64,000 nucleotides of DNA from Arthrobacter sp. D5-1 (GTDB lineage Bacteria; Actinomycetota; Actinomycetes; Actinomycetales; Micrococcaceae), in assembly GCF_017357425.1 (NCBI RefSeq), contig NZ_CP014571.1:3720001-3784000 (forward strand), read 5' to 3'. The stretch's first letter is position 1; each line of letters opens with the position of its first letter. The notes under the pieces were generated by a model. The model saw only the letters and a list, made by a program, of their open reading frames with translations. It ran no database searches and had not been told where the DNA came from. Positions 23,786-32,218 of the stretch are shown in pieces. The translations under genes were made by a program, and so were the position numbers.

Positions 23786-24676
23786 CTAGTCCTTCAGTCC
23801 TGCGCTGACGTCAGCGTTGAGTACGTATTTCTGGAAGACCGCGAACACCAACACCAGCGGGAGGATGGAGATCACGGAAGCGCCCAGCAGCACGGGCCAG
23901 TCGATGTTTTCCGCGCCCACAATGCTGCGAAGTGCCACCTGCAGGGTGTACCACTTGGGGTCGTTCAGCACGATCAGTGGCCAGATGTAGTCGTTCCAAC
24001 GCCACTGGAAAGAGAAAATGGCCAGCGTGAACAGGATGGGCTTGGACAGCGGGAGCATGATCCGGAAGAAGATGGCCAGTTCGCTGGCGCCATCGATCCT
24101 GGCCGAATGCAGGAGGTCGTCCGGGACCGTCAGGAAGAACTGACGGAACATAAACACACCTGTGGCTGTCAGCACGGAGGGCACAATGATGCCCGCCAGG
24201 GAGTTATACAGGCCAAGGTCACGGATCACCGAGAACGTGGGGTTCAGGATCACTTCGGTGGGCAGCATGGTGGTAGCCAGGATGCACACGAAGAACAATC
24301 GTGTTCCCTTGTTGTTGTACTTGGCCAGCGCATAACCAGTGCACGCGCTGAAGAACACCGTGAGGACTGTGGTGACCAGCGAAACCGTGGCCGTGTTCAG
24401 GAAGTACTGAGCAAAATCCACCCGCTCCCAGGCATCCACAAACCCCTGGAACGTCCACTCCCGCGGAATCATGGACAGCGGATAGCTGAAAAGTTCACTC
24501 CCGGGCTTGAACGAGCTCAGGAGGAACCACAGCAACGGCAGCGCGTAGATGGCCACGATGACCCAGAGCACGGCCGTCAGCGGAGCGGACAGGTTCTTCC
24601 GCCTGGCACGGGCCTCACGGGTCTTGTCCGCGGGTTTGGCCCCTGCAGCAGGAGGCAGTTTGGTAGCTGTTGCCAT
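23786..24676 (-). CDS. Sugar ABC transporter permease (MalG-like, CUT1)
   Basis: Protein of 296 residues with six membrane helices after a 30-residue Pro/Ala-rich cytoplasmic tail. The EAA-like loop is DDLLHSARIDGASELAIFFRIMLPLSKPIL, the permease contact site for the ATPase. No ATPase gene is in the operon, so a shared MsmK-type ATPase encoded elsewhere is presumably used. It lies 3 nt after the first permease gene. Confidence 0.92.
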   Translation of the reverse strand: MATATKLPPAAGAKPADKTREARARRKNLSAPLTAVLWVIVAIYALPLLWFLLSSFKPGSELFSYPLSMIPREWTFQGFVDAWERVDFAQYFLNTATVSLVTTVLTVFFSACTGYALAKYNNKGTRLFFVCILATTMLPTEVILNPTFSVIRDLGLYNSLAGIIVPSVLTATGVFMFRQFFLTVPDDLLHSARIDGASELAIFFRIMLPLSKPILFTLAIFSFQWRWNDYIWPLIVLNDPKWYTLQVALRSIVGAENIDWPVLLGASVISILPLVLVFAVFQKYVLNADVSAGLKD

Positions 24677-24679
24677 GGT

Positions 24680-25624
24680 TCAGCCCTTCTTCTTGTTGAA
24701 GCGCAGCTGGATGAGCGCTATAGCCAACAGGACCACCATCAGCACCATGGAGGCGGCGCTCGCGTAGCCCACCTTGGATTGTTCGAAGCCGGTCTTGTAG
24801 ATGTACTGGACGATCAACGTGTTCTCTGTTCCCGGTCCGCCGTTGGTGAGCGCCTGAATCATGGCGAACTCCTTCATCGCATGGATGGTGGAGAGCAGGA
24901 TGACCATGAACGACGTCGGCGCGATGCCGGGCAGGATCACATGCCGGAACCGTTGCCAGGCGTTGGCGCCATCCAGTTCGGCCGCCTCCAGGAGTGCCTC
25001 AGGGATGTTCTTCAGCGCCGCGATGAACAGCAGCATGTTGAAGGCCGTACCGCCCCAGGCCGAGGCGAAAATGACCACCATCAACGCAAGGTTGCCGTTG
25101 CTGGACCACGGCACCGGGCCGCCACCCAACGTGGTGATGACGAAGTTGACGAAGCCGAAGTCCTGGCCGAACATCCATTTCCAGATGACGCCCACCACGA
25201 TCGGCGAGATCAACCACGGCAGGAAAATGATCACCTTGGCCGCTGTACGCCCCCGCGTGGCTTTGCTGACCAGCAGCGAGGCGATACCCAGGGATGAGAC
25301 GTATACCAACGGCACCGAAAGAACCGTGTACAGGAACGTCCGGGTCAGCGCCGCGTAGAAGGTGCTGTCAGCGAAGAGCTTTTGGAAGTTCGCCAGGCCG
25401 ATGAAGTTCAGCTTGCCCACACCGCGGTAATCCGTGAACGAATAGATCAGCCCCAGGGCGCCTGGCCACACAAAGAACACCAGGAACAACACCACGTTGA
25501 CGCCGATGAGGATCAGTGGCGCGATGACATAGCGGTTGCGCCGCCGTTGCTGGGACTTGCTGCGCACGGCCGGTGAGCCGGGCTGTTCCGGCCGCACCGC
25601 CGGGCTGAGCGTTGAATTGGCCAT
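24680..25624 (-). CDS. Sugar ABC transporter permease (MalF/UgpA-like, CUT1)
   Basis: Protein of 314 residues. After a Ser/Arg-rich tail come six membrane segments, starting YVIAPLILIGVNVVLFLVFF. The EAA loop reads IPEALLEAAELDGANAWQRFRHVILPGIAP. It pairs with the MalG-like permease. The ATG is directly after the restored stop of the upstream binding protein, supporting the idea that the binding protein once ended at 25628. Confidence 0.93.
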   Translation of the reverse strand: MANSTLSPAVRPEQPGSPAVRSKSQQRRRNRYVIAPLILIGVNVVLFLVFFVWPGALGLIYSFTDYRGVGKLNFIGLANFQKLFADSTFYAALTRTFLYTVLSVPLVYVSSLGIASLLVSKATRGRTAAKVIIFLPWLISPIVVGVIWKWMFGQDFGFVNFVITTLGGGPVPWSSNGNLALMVVIFASAWGGTAFNMLLFIAALKNIPEALLEAAELDGANAWQRFRHVILPGIAPTSFMVILLSTIHAMKEFAMIQALTNGGPGTENTLIVQYIYKTGFEQSKVGYASAASMVLMVVLLAIALIQLRFNKKKG

Positions 25625-25627
25625 GGC

Positions 25628-25726
25628 CTAGGCGCCGTTGTAGAGCTTCACGATGTTCTCCACCGTGGTCTTGGCATCCTGGCTGCCGCCCAACATCTTC
25701 ACGGTTTCCTCCCTCAAGGGTCCCCG
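25628..25726 (-). other. Out-of-frame remnant of the binding-protein C-terminus
   Basis: In the -1 frame relative to the binding-protein gene the sequence continues REETVKMLGGSQDAKTTVEN and then IVKLYNGA before a TAG at 25630-25628, four bases from the next ATG. This is a typical C-terminal helix of a CUT1 binding protein. It implies one base missing near the GGGG run (CCCC at 25720-25723 on the plus strand). Confidence 0.65.
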
Positions 25727-26901
25727 GAGAAGGGGGTCTCGGCATAGGCCTCGGCCACGACACGTTTGATGGCGTTATCGCCCTTGGCCTGGTTCCCGGC
25801 AATCTGCTGCTGGTAGAGCTCAAAGGAGGCCTGCTGGTACGGATACTCCACCTTGAGGCTTTCCTTGACCGGCAGGTAGCCGCCGAGCTTGGCGAACTCG
25901 GTGTAGTTGGCGTCGTCGTAGAACCAGTCGATGAACTTTTTGGCTTCTTCGTCCGCGCCCGTGTCCTTGAAGGCCACCATGAAGCCGCCACCGAGGTTGG
26001 TGGCGTTGACTTCCTTCTTGGGCAGCGGCACGGACAGCCACTCAAAGTCCTTGATGTTCTTATTGAAGTCGGCCACCTGCCAGCTGCCGGAGTAGTAGGC
26101 AGCTACCTGCCCGCTCTTGAACATGGCGTTGCCGTCTTCGCCGCTGAGCCACACTGATTTGGGCATCGTGGCGTCATCGTTAATTTTCTGGAAGTACTCC
26201 AGGGTCTCTACGGCCTTGTCATCCGCGGCGTACTTATCGCCGTTCTTCGCAAAGGCGTCGCTGCCGAACTCGTACATCATGGCGCGCAGGCGGTGGCCTG
26301 AACGGTCCATCACCATGCCGTACTTGGCACCGGCCTTCTCGCGGACCTGGTTCACGGCTGCTACGAACTCGTCCCAGGTCCAGCTGTTTCCGATAGCGGT
26401 GGGGTAGGCCACTCCGGCTTTGTCGAAGAGGCTCTTGTTCACAAACAAGCCCACTGCGGTGAGGTCTGACGGGATGGCCGGGAGCGTTCCGTCAGGGGCC
26501 GTCTGCAGGAACTTCCCATCGATGTTCCGCGCCTTGGCGATGTCGCTGAGATCCTGGAGTTGGTTGACCCAAAGGGGGTCCAGGCCCGTCACCCGCGCCA
26601 GCGCCGGAAGGTCATTGGCCGTTGCCGCATTCTTGAGCTTGGTAGTGATGTCCGCGGTGGGGACGTCCACTACCTCGATGGTGATGCCGGTGGCTTCCTT
26701 GTATTTCGCGGCGGCCGCGGCGAAAGCGCCGCCCTGGTTGGTGTCCCCGGAAAGGACCAACTGGAGGGTCTTGGCGCCACTCTCAGCGGAGGTGCCGCCA
26801 CCACTACAGGCAGAAAGTCCGACGGCAAGGGCGGAGAGGCCAAATGCCGTCATTCCGAATTGCCGGCGGCTGATGCTGGAGATGCGTGTCTGCTCTGACA
26901 A
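25714..26901 (-). CDS. Extracellular sugar-binding lipoprotein (CUT1), 3' frameshifted
   Basis: As read, 395 residues. The start is TTG at 26901, with AAAAGGA 8 nt upstream; an upstream in-frame start has no support. The N-terminus SRRQFGMTAFGLSALAVGLSAC combines a twin-arginine motif with a lipobox (LSAC), so export may use Tat. The body is a type-1 solute-binding fold: SGDTNQGGAFAAAAAKYKEATGI, WTWDEFVAAVNQV, DFEWLSVPLPKK. The chain stops after ETPFSGDP, about 30 residues earlier than the likely original end, which is found in another frame downstream. Truncation of the last helix may or may not abolish function; a sequencing error is also possible. Confidence 0.85.
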   Translation of the reverse strand: MSEQTRISSISRRQFGMTAFGLSALAVGLSACSGGGTSAESGAKTLQLVLSGDTNQGGAFAAAAAKYKEATGITIEVVDVPTADITTKLKNAATANDLPALARVTGLDPLWVNQLQDLSDIAKARNIDGKFLQTAPDGTLPAIPSDLTAVGLFVNKSLFDKAGVAYPTAIGNSWTWDEFVAAVNQVREKAGAKYGMVMDRSGHRLRAMMYEFGSDAFAKNGDKYAADDKAVETLEYFQKINDDATMPKSVWLSGEDGNAMFKSGQVAAYYSGSWQVADFNKNIKDFEWLSVPLPKKEVNATNLGGGFMVAFKDTGADEEAKKFIDWFYDDANYTEFAKLGGYLPVKESLKVEYPYQQASFELYQQQIAGNQAKGDNAIKRVVAEAYAETPFSGDP

Positions 26902-27022
26902 TGCTTCTGTCCTTTTCTCACGGGGCTGCCAGTCCACGGAGGCCTGGCTGCGGAAGTAGGACGTGGCGCGGGGGCCACGCTGCCTTGGTAGGAAAAGCCT
27001 TTCCTGCACCCACTGTGATCTA

Positions 27023-27074
27023 TGTCATGACAATATGTCAAGAAAACGTATGCACATCTCCAACGTTGGAGATG
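27023..27074 (-). promoter_or_regulatory. Palindromes upstream of the sugar transporter operon
   Basis: A perfect 20-bp palindrome CATCTCCAACGTTGGAGATG lies at 27055-27074, with the CG centre and symmetry of LacI-family operators. Closer to the gene, TGACAATATGTCA (27028-27040) and TGTCATGACA (27023-27032) are overlapping dyads; on the minus strand TTGACA (27041-27036) inside the first could serve as a -35. No well-placed -10 was found. The divergent VOC gene could share these sites. Confidence 0.55.
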
Positions 27075-27169
27075 ACCACTAGGCCGTGACTGCCGACCAT
27101 TTGGAACCCGGACCAAACATGACCGCAAAGGCCTACCAGCTACCCGGCGTCGGGAATAGCGTGGAGACC

Positions 27170-27607
27170 ATGACATTGAACATCCAGGTAGTAGTCGATT
27201 GCCAGAAGCCGCATGACCTCGCCGACTGGTGGGCCGAGACCCTCGAGTGGAGCGTGGAACCACAGGACGAGGCGTTCATCCGATCGATGATCGAGCAGGG
27301 CTACGCCAACGAGGACCAGACCATCACGCACAACGGCAAGCTGGTCTGGGCCGAAGGCTGCGCGATCGTGCCTGCCGAGGACACGGACCCCAAGACCGGC
27401 CGGCGCATCCTGTTCCAGACCGATGCCACCCAAAAGACCGTCAAGAACCGCGTGCACTGGGATGTCCGCCTGGACGGCCGGGACAAGGATGCGGTGCGGA
27501 AACAATTGGAGGCCCGCGGAGCAAAACACCTCTGGACCGCCAGCCAGGGACCCCACGAGTGGCACACCATGGCCGACCCCGAGGGCAACGAGTTCTGCAT
27601 CAGCTAA
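27170..27607 (+). CDS. VOC family (glyoxalase-like) protein
   Basis: Protein of 145 residues. I chose ATG at 27170, where the fold starts (LNIQVVVDCQKPHDLADWWAE); the frame extends to 27086 but adds residues without the character of the domain. VHWDVRLDG...VRKQLEARGAKHL and HTMADPEGNEFCIS are the second betaalphabetabetabeta half. Metal ligands are probable at His in VHWDV and Glu in EGNEF. It belongs to the glyoxalase-like group with a single module pair; the reaction is unknown. It directly precedes menB but menB has its own promoter. Confidence 0.82.
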   Translation: MTLNIQVVVDCQKPHDLADWWAETLEWSVEPQDEAFIRSMIEQGYANEDQTITHNGKLVWAEGCAIVPAEDTDPKTGRRILFQTDATQKTVKNRVHWDVRLDGRDKDAVRKQLEARGAKHLWTASQGPHEWHTMADPEGNEFCIS

Positions 27608-27616
27608 GGCCATTAC

Positions 27617-27628
27617 TAGACTCGGACT
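27617..27628 (+). promoter_or_regulatory. Leaderless promoter of menB
   Basis: TAGACT (27617-27622), six bases, then GTG at 27629. TTCTGC (27593-27598) lies 18 bases upstream as a weak -35 within the VOC gene. Confidence 0.5.
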
Positions 27629-28591
27629 GTGAACAACCAACTCCCTGCCAAGGTTTCCGACGTCTTTGACCCCTCACGCTGGCGCACTGTTTCCGGCTTT
27701 GATGACTTCAAGGACATGACCTACCACCGGCAGGTGGAGCGTTCCGCGGACGGCACAGTCAAGGACCTTCCCACGGTCCGGATCGCGTTCAACCGCCCCG
27801 AAGTCCGCAACGCCTTCCGGCCGGGAACGGTGGACGAGCTTTACCGTGCCATGGATCACGCGCGCATGACCCCTGACGTCGCCACGGTGCTGCTCACTGG
27901 CAACGGTCCATCGGAAAAGGACGGCGGGCACTCGTTCTGCTCGGGTGGGGACCAAAGGATCCGTGGGCGGGACGGCTACAGATACCAGGTAGAAGGCGCT
28001 GCCGGTGATTCCGCTGAATTTATCGACCCCGCCCGTGCCGGCCGGCTCCACATTTTGGAAGTACAGCGACTCATGCGGACCATGCCCAAGGTGGTCATCG
28101 CCGTCGTGAATGGATGGGCGGCGGGCGGCGGCCACTCACTGCACGTGGTCAGCGACCTCACCATCGCTTCCCGCGAGCACGGCAAGTTCAAGCAGACGGA
28201 CGCCACAGTGGGAAGTTTCGACGCCGGATACGGCTCTGCGCTGCTGGCCCGCCAGATCGGGCAGAAAGCGGCGCGCGAGATCTTCTTCCTTGCCCGCGAA
28301 TATTCGGCCGACGACATGGTTCGCATGGGTGCGGTCAATGAGGCGGTGGACCACGCCCGCCTGGAGGAAGTAGCCCTGGAGTACGCCGCGGACATCGCCC
28401 GCCAGTCCCCGCAGGCCATCCGCATGCTCAAATTTGCGTTCAACCTGGCCGATGACGGCCTGGCAGGACAGCAGGTTTTCGCCGGCGAAGCCACCCGCCT
28501 CGCCTACATGACGGACGAGGCCGTGGAGGGGAAGGAAGCGTTCCTCCAGAAACGCGACCCCGACTGGTCCAGCTTCCCCTACTACTTCTAG
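27629..28591 (+). CDS. menB: 1,4-dihydroxy-2-naphthoyl-CoA synthase
   Basis: Protein of 320 residues in the crotonase fold with the MenB-specific features FCSGGDQRIRGRDGYRY and VIAVVNGWAAGGGHSLHVVSDL (oxyanion hole), TVGSFDAGYGSALLARQIG and the C-terminal end FPYYF. It cyclises o-succinylbenzoyl-CoA to 1,4-dihydroxy-2-naphthoyl-CoA in menaquinone synthesis. A longer loop than in E. coli MenB (about residues 85-130) is common in actinobacteria. It heads the menB-menE-menA cluster. Confidence 0.95.
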   Translation: MNNQLPAKVSDVFDPSRWRTVSGFDDFKDMTYHRQVERSADGTVKDLPTVRIAFNRPEVRNAFRPGTVDELYRAMDHARMTPDVATVLLTGNGPSEKDGGHSFCSGGDQRIRGRDGYRYQVEGAAGDSAEFIDPARAGRLHILEVQRLMRTMPKVVIAVVNGWAAGGGHSLHVVSDLTIASREHGKFKQTDATVGSFDAGYGSALLARQIGQKAAREIFFLAREYSADDMVRMGAVNEAVDHARLEEVALEYAADIARQSPQAIRMLKFAFNLADDGLAGQQVFAGEATRLAYMTDEAVEGKEAFLQKRDPDWSSFPYYF

Positions 28592-28601
28592 GACTCACCC
28601 T

Positions 28602-29741
28602 GTGGACATCGATCCCGTTCTCAAAGCACTGATGGCTGCCCTCCATGGCGAGGGTCCCGCCGTCGAAATCGTCACTGGCGACCACGGCGAGCCGCAGGCG
28701 ATCCCGGTGGAGACCGGCGTCGAGGATGCCGCGGTGGTGGTCCGCACTTCCGGTTCCACGGGCACGCCCAAGGCAACCGTCCTGACCATCGACGCCCTCG
28801 CGGCCTCGTCCGTGTCCACTGCCATGGCCCTGCGCGGTGAGGGCCAGTGGTTGCTCGCGCTCCCGCTGCAGTATGTGGCCGGAGTGCAGGTCCTGGTCCG
28901 GTCGCTGTACGCAGGCACCCGGCCGTGGGTCATGGACTTGTCTGACGGCTTCACGCCCGAGGCCTTCACCGCGGCGGCCGAGGAACTCACGGACAAGATC
29001 CGCTTCACCTCACTGGTTCCCACGCAGCTGCAGCGGCTCCTGGACTCCCCCGCGCCCGAAACCCTGGCCGTGCTGCGCCGCTTCAACGCGATCCTGCTGG
29101 GTGGCGCTCCGGCGTCACCGGATCTCCTTGCCTCCGCCCATGCGGAGGGGCTCAAGGTGGTCACCACCTACGGCTCAGCCGAGACCTGCGGCGGGTGCGT
29201 GTACGACGGCCAGCCGCTGGACGGCGTCGAGGTCCGCATTGGCGAGGGCGGGCTGGAAGGCCGCATCCTGCTCGGTGGCGACACCGTGGCCGCCGGCTAC
29301 CTTGACGCCGCCCGCGCGTCGAAGGCTGCCTTCTTTGAGGAGGAAGGCGTTCGCTGGTACGTCACTGGCGATCTCGGCGAATTGGACGACGACGGCAAGC
29401 TCACCGTCCTGGGCCGGGCGGACGATGTCATCATCACCGGCGGCGTCAAAGCCTCCGCCGCCTACATTCAGGGCGAGCTGGAAAAGCTCGACGGCGTCAC
29501 AGCGGCTTTCGTCACCGGTGTCCCGTCGCGCGAGTGGGGCCAAGCCGTGGCAGCTTTCGTAGCAGTGACCGATCCCAGCCCCGAAGGCATCAAGGGCTTC
29601 ACGTCCCGGCGCGAGGCTGCGCTGGGAGTCCTGGCTCCGAAAACAGTGTTCGCTGACAAGGAACTGCCCATGCTGCCCAACGGGAAACCGGACCGACTGG
29701 CCATGATTGAACGGCTTTCCGAACTGCATCAGGGACAATAG
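28602..29741 (+). CDS. menE: o-Succinylbenzoate--CoA ligase
   Basis: Protein of 379 residues from GTG, shorter than general acyl-CoA ligases, as is usual for actinobacterial MenE. Motifs: VVRTSGSTGTPKATVLT (P-loop), TTYGSAETCGGCVYDG, YVTGDLGELDDDGKLTVLGRADDVIITGG. The catalytic Lys is in LPNGKPDRLAM. It makes the substrate for MenB. It lies 10 bases after menB and ends 60 bases before menA. Confidence 0.94.
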   Translation: MDIDPVLKALMAALHGEGPAVEIVTGDHGEPQAIPVETGVEDAAVVVRTSGSTGTPKATVLTIDALAASSVSTAMALRGEGQWLLALPLQYVAGVQVLVRSLYAGTRPWVMDLSDGFTPEAFTAAAEELTDKIRFTSLVPTQLQRLLDSPAPETLAVLRRFNAILLGGAPASPDLLASAHAEGLKVVTTYGSAETCGGCVYDGQPLDGVEVRIGEGGLEGRILLGGDTVAAGYLDAARASKAAFFEEEGVRWYVTGDLGELDDDGKLTVLGRADDVIITGGVKASAAYIQGELEKLDGVTAAFVTGVPSREWGQAVAAFVAVTDPSPEGIKGFTSRREAALGVLAPKTVFADKELPMLPNGKPDRLAMIERLSELHQGQ

Positions 29742-29801
29742 ACACGTTCTTCCTCCCGAAACTGACTCAAGATCAACCGCGAAATACACGAGGTACTACA
29801 C

Positions 29802-30683
29802 GTGGCGACAGCTGCACAATGGATCCAAGGAGCCCGGCTCCGCACACTGCCCGCGGCCATCGCGCCCGTCCTGATTGGTTCGGCAGCGGCGTACGAGCTC
29901 CAGGCATTCCGGCTGCCGAACGCGATCCTGGCTGCGCTCGTGGCGCTCCTGCTCCAGATCGGCGTGAACTACGCCAATGATTACTCCGATGGCATCCGCG
30001 GCACCGACGAGGACCGGGTAGGTCCCCTGCGTCTTGTCGGCTCCGGTGCTGCGCTGCCGGAGCAAGTGAAGTGGGCAGCGTTCGGGCTGTTCGGCGCCGC
30101 GATGATTTGCGGCCTGATCCTGGTGATCATCACCCAAACGTGGTGGCTGATCCTGGTGGGTATCGGCTGCGTCCTGGCAGCCTGGGGCTATACGGGCGGC
30201 AAGAATCCCTACGGCTACATGGGCTTGGGCGATGTCTTCGTGTTCGTGTTCTTCGGGCTCGTGGCCACGCTCGGCACCACCTATACCCAGGCCGGACAAG
30301 TCAGCCTGGCCGCCGTGATCGGTGCGATTGGTACAGGCCTCATCGCCTGCGCCCTGTTGATGGCAAACAATGTCAGGGACATTCCCACTGATACGGCCGC
30401 CGGAAAGCGGACCCTGGCAGTGCGTCTTGGCGACCGGCACGCCCGTGAAAGCTACGTGTTGATGCTTGCCGTCGCCATCCTGCTGGTCATCGTGCTGGCG
30501 CCCACCAAGCCGTGGATGCTAATCGTCCTGCTGCTGATCCCCGCGTGCTTGATGCCGGCCTGGCTGATGGTCAATGGGAAAAAGCGCAAGAGCCTCATTC
30601 CCGTGCTCAAGCAGACCGGCATGATCAACCTCGGGTACAGCCTGCTGTTCTCGCTGGGCTTGATCCTGAGCCGCGGCTTCTAA
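29802..30683 (+). CDS. menA: 1,4-dihydroxy-2-naphthoate polyprenyltransferase
   Basis: Protein of 293 residues from GTG with GAGG 8 nt upstream. UbiA-type membrane prenyltransferase with about nine helices. The first Asp-rich motif is NYANDYSDGIRGTDEDR (about residues 56-72) and the second is NNVRDIPTDTAAGKRTLAVRLG (about residues 188-209). It attaches the isoprenoid tail to dihydroxynaphthoate in the membrane. Followed by a very strong terminator. Confidence 0.95.
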   Translation: MATAAQWIQGARLRTLPAAIAPVLIGSAAAYELQAFRLPNAILAALVALLLQIGVNYANDYSDGIRGTDEDRVGPLRLVGSGAALPEQVKWAAFGLFGAAMICGLILVIITQTWWLILVGIGCVLAAWGYTGGKNPYGYMGLGDVFVFVFFGLVATLGTTYTQAGQVSLAAVIGAIGTGLIACALLMANNVRDIPTDTAAGKRTLAVRLGDRHARESYVLMLAVAILLVIVLAPTKPWMLIVLLLIPACLMPAWLMVNGKKRKSLIPVLKQTGMINLGYSLLFSLGLILSRGF

Positions 30684-30690
30684 GTTCAGA

Positions 30691-30735
30691 TACAGCCAAC
30701 GCCCCCAGGAATCCTTCCTGGGGGCGTTGGCTGTA
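30691..30735. terminator. Bidirectional terminator after menA
   Basis: A perfect 21-bp stem (30691-30711 with 30715-30735) with a three-base loop; ACTTTTT follows at 30741. It separates menA from the convergent DUF4229 gene. Confidence 0.9.
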
Positions 30736-30745
30736 CAAAGACTTT

Positions 30746-31057
30746 TTACAAGGAGCCCGGGCGTTTGTCGTTGTTGACAGCGATATCCGGGTTTTTCTCT
30801 ACCAAGCGGTCCTCGACCGTGGCGTCCTCAACTTCGCCGGCAGTGCGAATGGGCTTGGCCCGCCCGGAGAAACGTTCGCGCATGGCTGCAGTGGCGGCGT
30901 CGCGCTGTTTCTGGAAGAAGAGGTAGCTGATGGCGAACGCGATCAGCCCGGCGAAGATGACCGCCAGGATCCAGCCAACCCCCAAAAAGGCGAAGAGGAC
31001 GAACAACGGCACGAACAGCGCCAGGCGAATGAGGGAATACTTCAGGAAAGCCACCAT
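30746..31057 (-). CDS. DUF4229 family small membrane protein
   Basis: About 103 residues: two hydrophobic helices, LIRLALFVPLFVLFAFLGVGW and AVIFAGLIAFAISYLFF, then a charged cytoplasmic tail with QRDAATAAMRERFSG. This layout and sequence fit DUF4229, unknown function. The ATG at 31057 is followed directly by GTG (31054). The -10 element TAAACT lies 3 nt from the ATG but exactly 6 nt from the GTG, so by the rule seen at other genes here the true start may be the GTG. Confidence 0.85.
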   Translation of the reverse strand: MVAFLKYSLIRLALFVPLFVLFAFLGVGWILAVIFAGLIAFAISYLFFQKQRDAATAAMRERFSGRAKPIRTAGEVEDATVEDRLVEKNPDIAVNNDKRPGSL

Positions 31058-31066
31058 CCAAGTTTA
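31055..31066 (-). promoter_or_regulatory. -10 element of the DUF4229 gene
   Basis: Minus-strand TAAACT (31066-31061), six bases, GTG at 31054. Suggests a leaderless mRNA. Confidence 0.45.
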
Positions 31067-31132
31067 GCGGGCCGGATGGTTGCACTCTGATCACAGCCGG
31101 TAGAGGACGTCCAGTAATGGGCTTCCGGCGAC

Positions 31133-31144
31133 TAGACTTGGTGC
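31133..31144 (+). promoter_or_regulatory. Leaderless promoter of the PLDc_N gene
   Basis: TAGACT (31133-31138), six bases, ATG at 31145. Same element and spacing as at menB and the HAD gene. No clear -35. Confidence 0.5.
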
Positions 31145-31585
31145 ATGCTCCGGGTTGTAGGCGTCGTCATTGTTCTGGTCATCTTCGTCTATGCCCTGGT
31201 GGACGTCATCCGTACGGACAGCCACCAGACACGCGGTATTTCCAAACCCGCGTGGATCATCGTGATGATTGTCCTGCCGCTCCTGGGCGCCATCCTCTGG
31301 TTCATCTTCGGCCGGCCCTATGGCAAACCCACGGCAAAGCCGGTCCGCCGCTATCCCACTGCTCCGGACGATGACCCCGAATTCCTCCGTAACCTGGAAA
31401 CCCGCCGTCGCAACCAGGCCGAGGATGACCGCCTGAAGAAGCTCAAGGCGGACCTTGAAGCCAAGGAACGCGAGCTTGGCGACAAACCCTCCGATGGTTC
31501 CGGTGAGGCAACAGGCAACGGCTTCAAACCCGGCGATACCAAGCGAAGTGAGCCGGACCCCCATGACACCGACGAGCTGAAGTAG
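31145..31585 (+). CDS. PLDc_N domain membrane protein
   Basis: Protein of 146 residues. Two N-terminal helices (VVGVVIVLVIFVYALVDVI and PAWIIVMIVLPLLGAILWFIFGRP) flank the polar stretch RTDSHQTRGISK, the usual PLD nuclease N-terminal (PLDc_N) arrangement; a charged tail follows from residue 60 with coiled-coil-like RRNQAEDDRLKKLKADLEAKERE. It has no PLD catalytic HKD motif. Function unknown. The next gene starts 6 bases later. Confidence 0.85.
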   Translation: MLRVVGVVIVLVIFVYALVDVIRTDSHQTRGISKPAWIIVMIVLPLLGAILWFIFGRPYGKPTAKPVRRYPTAPDDDPEFLRNLETRRRNQAEDDRLKKLKADLEAKERELGDKPSDGSGEATGNGFKPGDTKRSEPDPHDTDELK

Positions 31586-31591
31586 GCAAAC

Positions 31592-32218
31592 ATGGCCCAG
31601 CAAGCTGATGGTTCACGGCAGTTACCTTCCACCACACCATCAGTCATTGGGCCAACAGCGCGTCCCGCACCACCACCCCGTCCGGGCATGTCCCTGTCAG
31701 TGCCGCCTCCCATTACCGCGGCCATCGTGCCACCGGGCACCGCACGGCTCTCCCGCTCCCTCTGGGTTGCCAGCTTTGTGGCGGGAATCGCCGTCGCCGT
31801 TTTCGGTTTCCTCGGCCGTGATGCCCACTTCGAGCGTCTGAAAGGCGTCATCGGAGGCATGGTTCCCGACGGTGACGCCCAAGCTGTCGAGGGATCCACC
31901 GCCGTCGTGTTCCTGGGCAGCCTCGCCATGATCGCGCTGGTGGTGGCCATGGAAGCCGTCCTGCTGATGGTGCTTTTCAAACGCCGTGTCTGGGCACGGT
32001 GGACCTTGGCGCCCTTGGTCCTCCTGCACGCGGTGGTCACAGTGATCACCGCAGACTTCGTGGTGGCTCCCGGTGCGGACGGCGTCTTGCCCACGGTTTT
32101 ACTGGCGTCCCAGTTCATCCTTGCCGCGGCGGGGCTGATCCTGCTGTTTTTCCCCTCAACTACTGTCTGGCTCCTGAGCGAAAAATTCAGCGAGCGACTC
32201 AGCGAACGGCCGGCATAG
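31592..32218 (+). CDS. Hypothetical four-helix membrane protein
   Basis: Protein of 208 residues. A 50-residue Pro-rich N-terminus is followed by four hydrophobic helices: LWVASFVAGIAVAVFGFLG, AVVFLGSLAMIALVVAMEAVLLMVLF, LAPLVLLHAVVTVITADFVV and LLASQFILAAAGLILLFF. No family recognised. Its 3' end overlaps that of the convergent dynamin-like gene by 20 bases. Confidence 0.75.
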   Translation: MAQQADGSRQLPSTTPSVIGPTARPAPPPRPGMSLSVPPPITAAIVPPGTARLSRSLWVASFVAGIAVAVFGFLGRDAHFERLKGVIGGMVPDGDAQAVEGSTAVVFLGSLAMIALVVAMEAVLLMVLFKRRVWARWTLAPLVLLHAVVTVITADFVVAPGADGVLPTVLLASQFILAAAGLILLFFPSTTVWLLSEKFSERLSERPA

